A DNA stretch of 15,591 nucleotides, taken from QHXQ01 sp036389375. Its GTDB lineage: Bacteria > Acidobacteriota > Blastocatellia > Pyrinomonadales > Pyrinomonadaceae. The notes beneath the pieces were generated by a model. The model was not told the origin of the DNA, did not search any database, and saw only the letters and a program-made list of their open reading frames with translations. Numbering within the stretch: the stretch's first letter is position 1; each line of letters starts with the position of its first letter. A program made the position numbers and the translations under genes. The stretch spans positions 1 to 15,591 of the forward strand of contig DASVQA010000216.1 of the NCBI GenBank assembly GCA_036389375.1, read 5' to 3'. Positions 14,264 through 15,591 of this stretch are shown piece after piece.

Positions 14264-15466
14264 ATGACTAAAGTCGCGGCCCAAAGTTTTCCGCTCTCGC
14301 CGAACGTGGCGCGGCTGCGCGCTTCGGCGACGCTTGCGGCCATGCAGAAGGCGCTGGCGTTGCGCGCGGCAGGCGCGGATGTGGTTGATTTCGGCGCGGG
14401 CGAACCGGACTTCGACACGCCGCCGCACATCAAGCGCGCGGCCATCGCGGCGATCAATGAAGGCAAAACGAAATATACCGCGACGGGCGGCACGCGTGCG
14501 CTGCAAACCGCGATCATCAACTACTACGAGCGTGCGTTCGGCGCGCGCTACGATTACCCGGAGGTGATGGCGACGGCGGGTGGCAAGCAGGCGATCTTCA
14601 ACGCGGTTGCCGCGCTCGTGGGGCCGGGCGACGAGGTGCTCGTCGCCCGGCCCTACTGGGTCTCTTTCCCCGAGATGGTCACGTTCGCCGGGGCGACGCC
14701 CGTGCTTATTGACACGGAAGAGACCGGCTTTCATCTCACCGCCGAGCAGGTGGCGCGGGCCACGACACCGCGCACCAAACTCATCATCATCAACTCGCCG
14801 TCGAACCCGGCGGGGCGCGTCATTCCGTCCGCAGAGTTTCGCCGCATCCTCGAAGTCTGCGCCGAACGCAACGTGTACGCGATCTCGGACGAGTGCTATC
14901 TGCATTTCGTGTACGAGCCGAACCGCGTGTTCAGCGTGGCGAGTCTGCCGCCGGAGTTGCGCGCGCGCGTGTGCATCGCCGGTTCATTCTCGAAGACCTA
15001 CGCGATGACGGGCTGGCGTATAGGCTACGCGATTGCGCCGCCCGCGTGGCTCGCCGCGATGCTCAAAGTACAGGGCCACTCGACGAGCAATCCAAACTCG
15101 GTGGCGCAGGAGGCGGCCGTCGAAGCGTTGAACGCCTCGCAGGACTGCGTGGGCGAGATGCTGGCCGAGTACGGCCGTCGGCGCGCATGGCTCACAGAGG
15201 CGCTCGCGGGGATTCCCGGCTTTCATTGCTTCGAGCCGGAGGGCGCGTTCTACGCGTTTCCCGATGTGCGCGGGTGTCTGCGCGGCGCTGTGCGCACGTC
15301 CGGCGCGTTCGCCGAGAAACTTATTGACGACGAACTGACGGTTGTGACCGACGGCGCGGGCTTCGGCGCGGAAGGCTTTATCCGCATCTCTTACGCGACT
15401 TCGATGGAACGCTTGCAGGAAGGCGTGCGGCGCATCCGGCGCGTCGCGGAACAATGCGTACGCTAG
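14264..15466 (+). CDS. Class I/II aminotransferase, aspartate aminotransferase (Ib) family
   Basis: A 400-residue PLP enzyme of normal length. Landmarks: GAGEPDFDTP at ~44-53, YTATGG ~71-76, ATAGGKQAIFN with cofactor-phosphate contacts ~103-113, PYWVSFPEM ~130-138, NSPSNPAG ~177-184 with the cofactor-binding Asn181, SDECY ~208-212, the PLP lysine K244 in GSFSKTYAMTGWRIGY, and the carboxylate-binding Arg in FIRISYATS near 384. The pattern closely follows Thermus-type AspC, which exchanges amino groups between aspartate or glutamate and 2-oxo acids; some relatives act on prephenate or aromatic substrates. The usual NPTG is NPAG here, a mild change. The ATG at 14264 has only a weak GAAG ribosome site. 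No clear promoter is seen in 14117-14263. A strong terminator follows, so it ends a unit. Confidence 0.92.
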   Translation: MTKVAAQSFPLSPNVARLRASATLAAMQKALALRAAGADVVDFGAGEPDFDTPPHIKRAAIAAINEGKTKYTATGGTRALQTAIINYYERAFGARYDYPEVMATAGGKQAIFNAVAALVGPGDEVLVARPYWVSFPEMVTFAGATPVLIDTEETGFHLTAEQVARATTPRTKLIIINSPSNPAGRVIPSAEFRRILEVCAERNVYAISDECYLHFVYEPNRVFSVASLPPELRARVCIAGSFSKTYAMTGWRIGYAIAPPAWLAAMLKVQGHSTSNPNSVAQEAAVEALNASQDCVGEMLAEYGRRRAWLTEALAGIPGFHCFEPEGAFYAFPDVRGCLRGAVRTSGAFAEKLIDDELTVVTDGAGFGAEGFIRISYATSMERLQEGVRRIRRVAEQCVR

Positions 15467-15492
15467 ATAAGGAAAGCAGCGGCGACAAAGAG

Positions 15493-15536
15493 GAAGGGGC
15501 GAAAAGCAGTTTCAGCTTTTCGCCCCTTCGGTTTTT
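15493..15536 (+). terminator. Strong intrinsic terminator after the aminotransferase gene
   Basis: A perfect 15-bp stem pairs 15493-15507 with 15515-15529 around a seven-base loop (AGTTTCA) and is followed by GGTTTTT at 15530-15536. It starts 26 bases after the aminotransferase stop. The converging minus-strand gene ends at 15550, and the opposite side carries a weaker CTCTTTG tract, so partial use in both directions is possible. Confidence 0.93.
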
Positions 15537-15549
15537 AATTGCAGACCGG

Positions 15550-15591
15550 TTAGTAGATATTGAAGTTGTAGGAGATGACGACGTACTGCGA
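15550..15591 (-). CDS. C-terminus of an outer-membrane beta-barrel-like protein (partial)
   Basis: On the minus strand the frame entering from the right edge reads SQYVVISYNFNIY then TAA. Alternating hydrophobic and polar residues with a terminal aromatic are the typical last beta-strand (recognition signal) of outer-membrane barrels such as TonB-dependent receptors. Only 13 residues are visible, so the specific family cannot be given. Its stop lies 14 bases past the terminator of the convergent aminotransferase gene, which fits a real gene end. Confidence 0.5.
   Translation of the reverse strand, partial: SQYVVISYNFNIY

Noticed and set aside
1..15591. CRISPR array, tRNA or rRNA genes, or intact insertion sequence
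   Set aside because: No regularly spaced repeats of CRISPR size, no tRNA cloverleaf or rRNA core sequences, and no transposase motifs were seen on either strand.

Overview
The window is high-GC (by eye about 60-65%) bacterial chromosome with tightly packed genes and no phage, plasmid or CRISPR signature. The combination of genes points to an acidobacterium, possibly subdivision 4 / Blastocatellia: a giant fatty-acyl reductase/ligase/carrier/acyltransferase fusion, a MetH with a mycobacterial/cyanobacterial-like activation domain, a Lys/Gly-tailed small protein, and an outer-membrane-type C-terminus at the right edge. This assignment is an inference, not a proof.

Left part (1-8188) is a lipid-metabolism island. 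On the plus strand a truncated LarA-like (nickel-pincer racemase family) gene is followed after 12 bases by a 1480-residue multidomain protein: NAD(P)-dependent fatty-acyl reductase, acyl-adenylating ligase, phosphopantetheine carrier domain and PlsC-type acyltransferase. After 79 bases comes a short-chain dehydrogenase/epimerase with a histone-H1-like basic tail. Convergent to these on the minus strand lie a PlsC-type acyltransferase and a diacylglycerol-kinase-family lipid kinase. Together the genes could activate a fatty acid, reduce it, load it on a carrier, acylate a glycerol backbone and phosphorylate a lipid. As far as I recall, the big fusion resembles the myxobacterial ether-lipid enzyme ElbD, and ether-linked membrane lipids are known from some Acidobacteria, so an ether-lipid locus is the leading hypothesis.

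Middle part (8295-12069) is metH, cobalamin-dependent methionine synthase, on the minus strand. It has a credible promoter (TTGACA/TTCAAT) and a leader of about 200 bases whose short perfect complements allow two mutually exclusive folds. I could not match this leader to a known riboswitch class.

Right part (12105-15591) runs on the plus strand: an orphan MycE-like O-methyltransferase; a roughly 300-base spacer with short repeats, an inverted repeat and a possible 46-residue ORF that looks like a decayed element; coaD (phosphopantetheine adenylyltransferase, coenzyme A synthesis); a small Lys/Gly-rich protein behind a perfect TATAAT box; and an aspartate-type aminotransferase closed by a textbook terminator. 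The last 42 bases are the C-terminus of a minus-strand protein ending like an outer-membrane beta-barrel. coaD (CoA supply), the carrier domain (a phosphopantetheine acceptor) and metH (SAM supply to the methyltransferase) are plausibly linked in metabolism, but nothing shows co-regulation.
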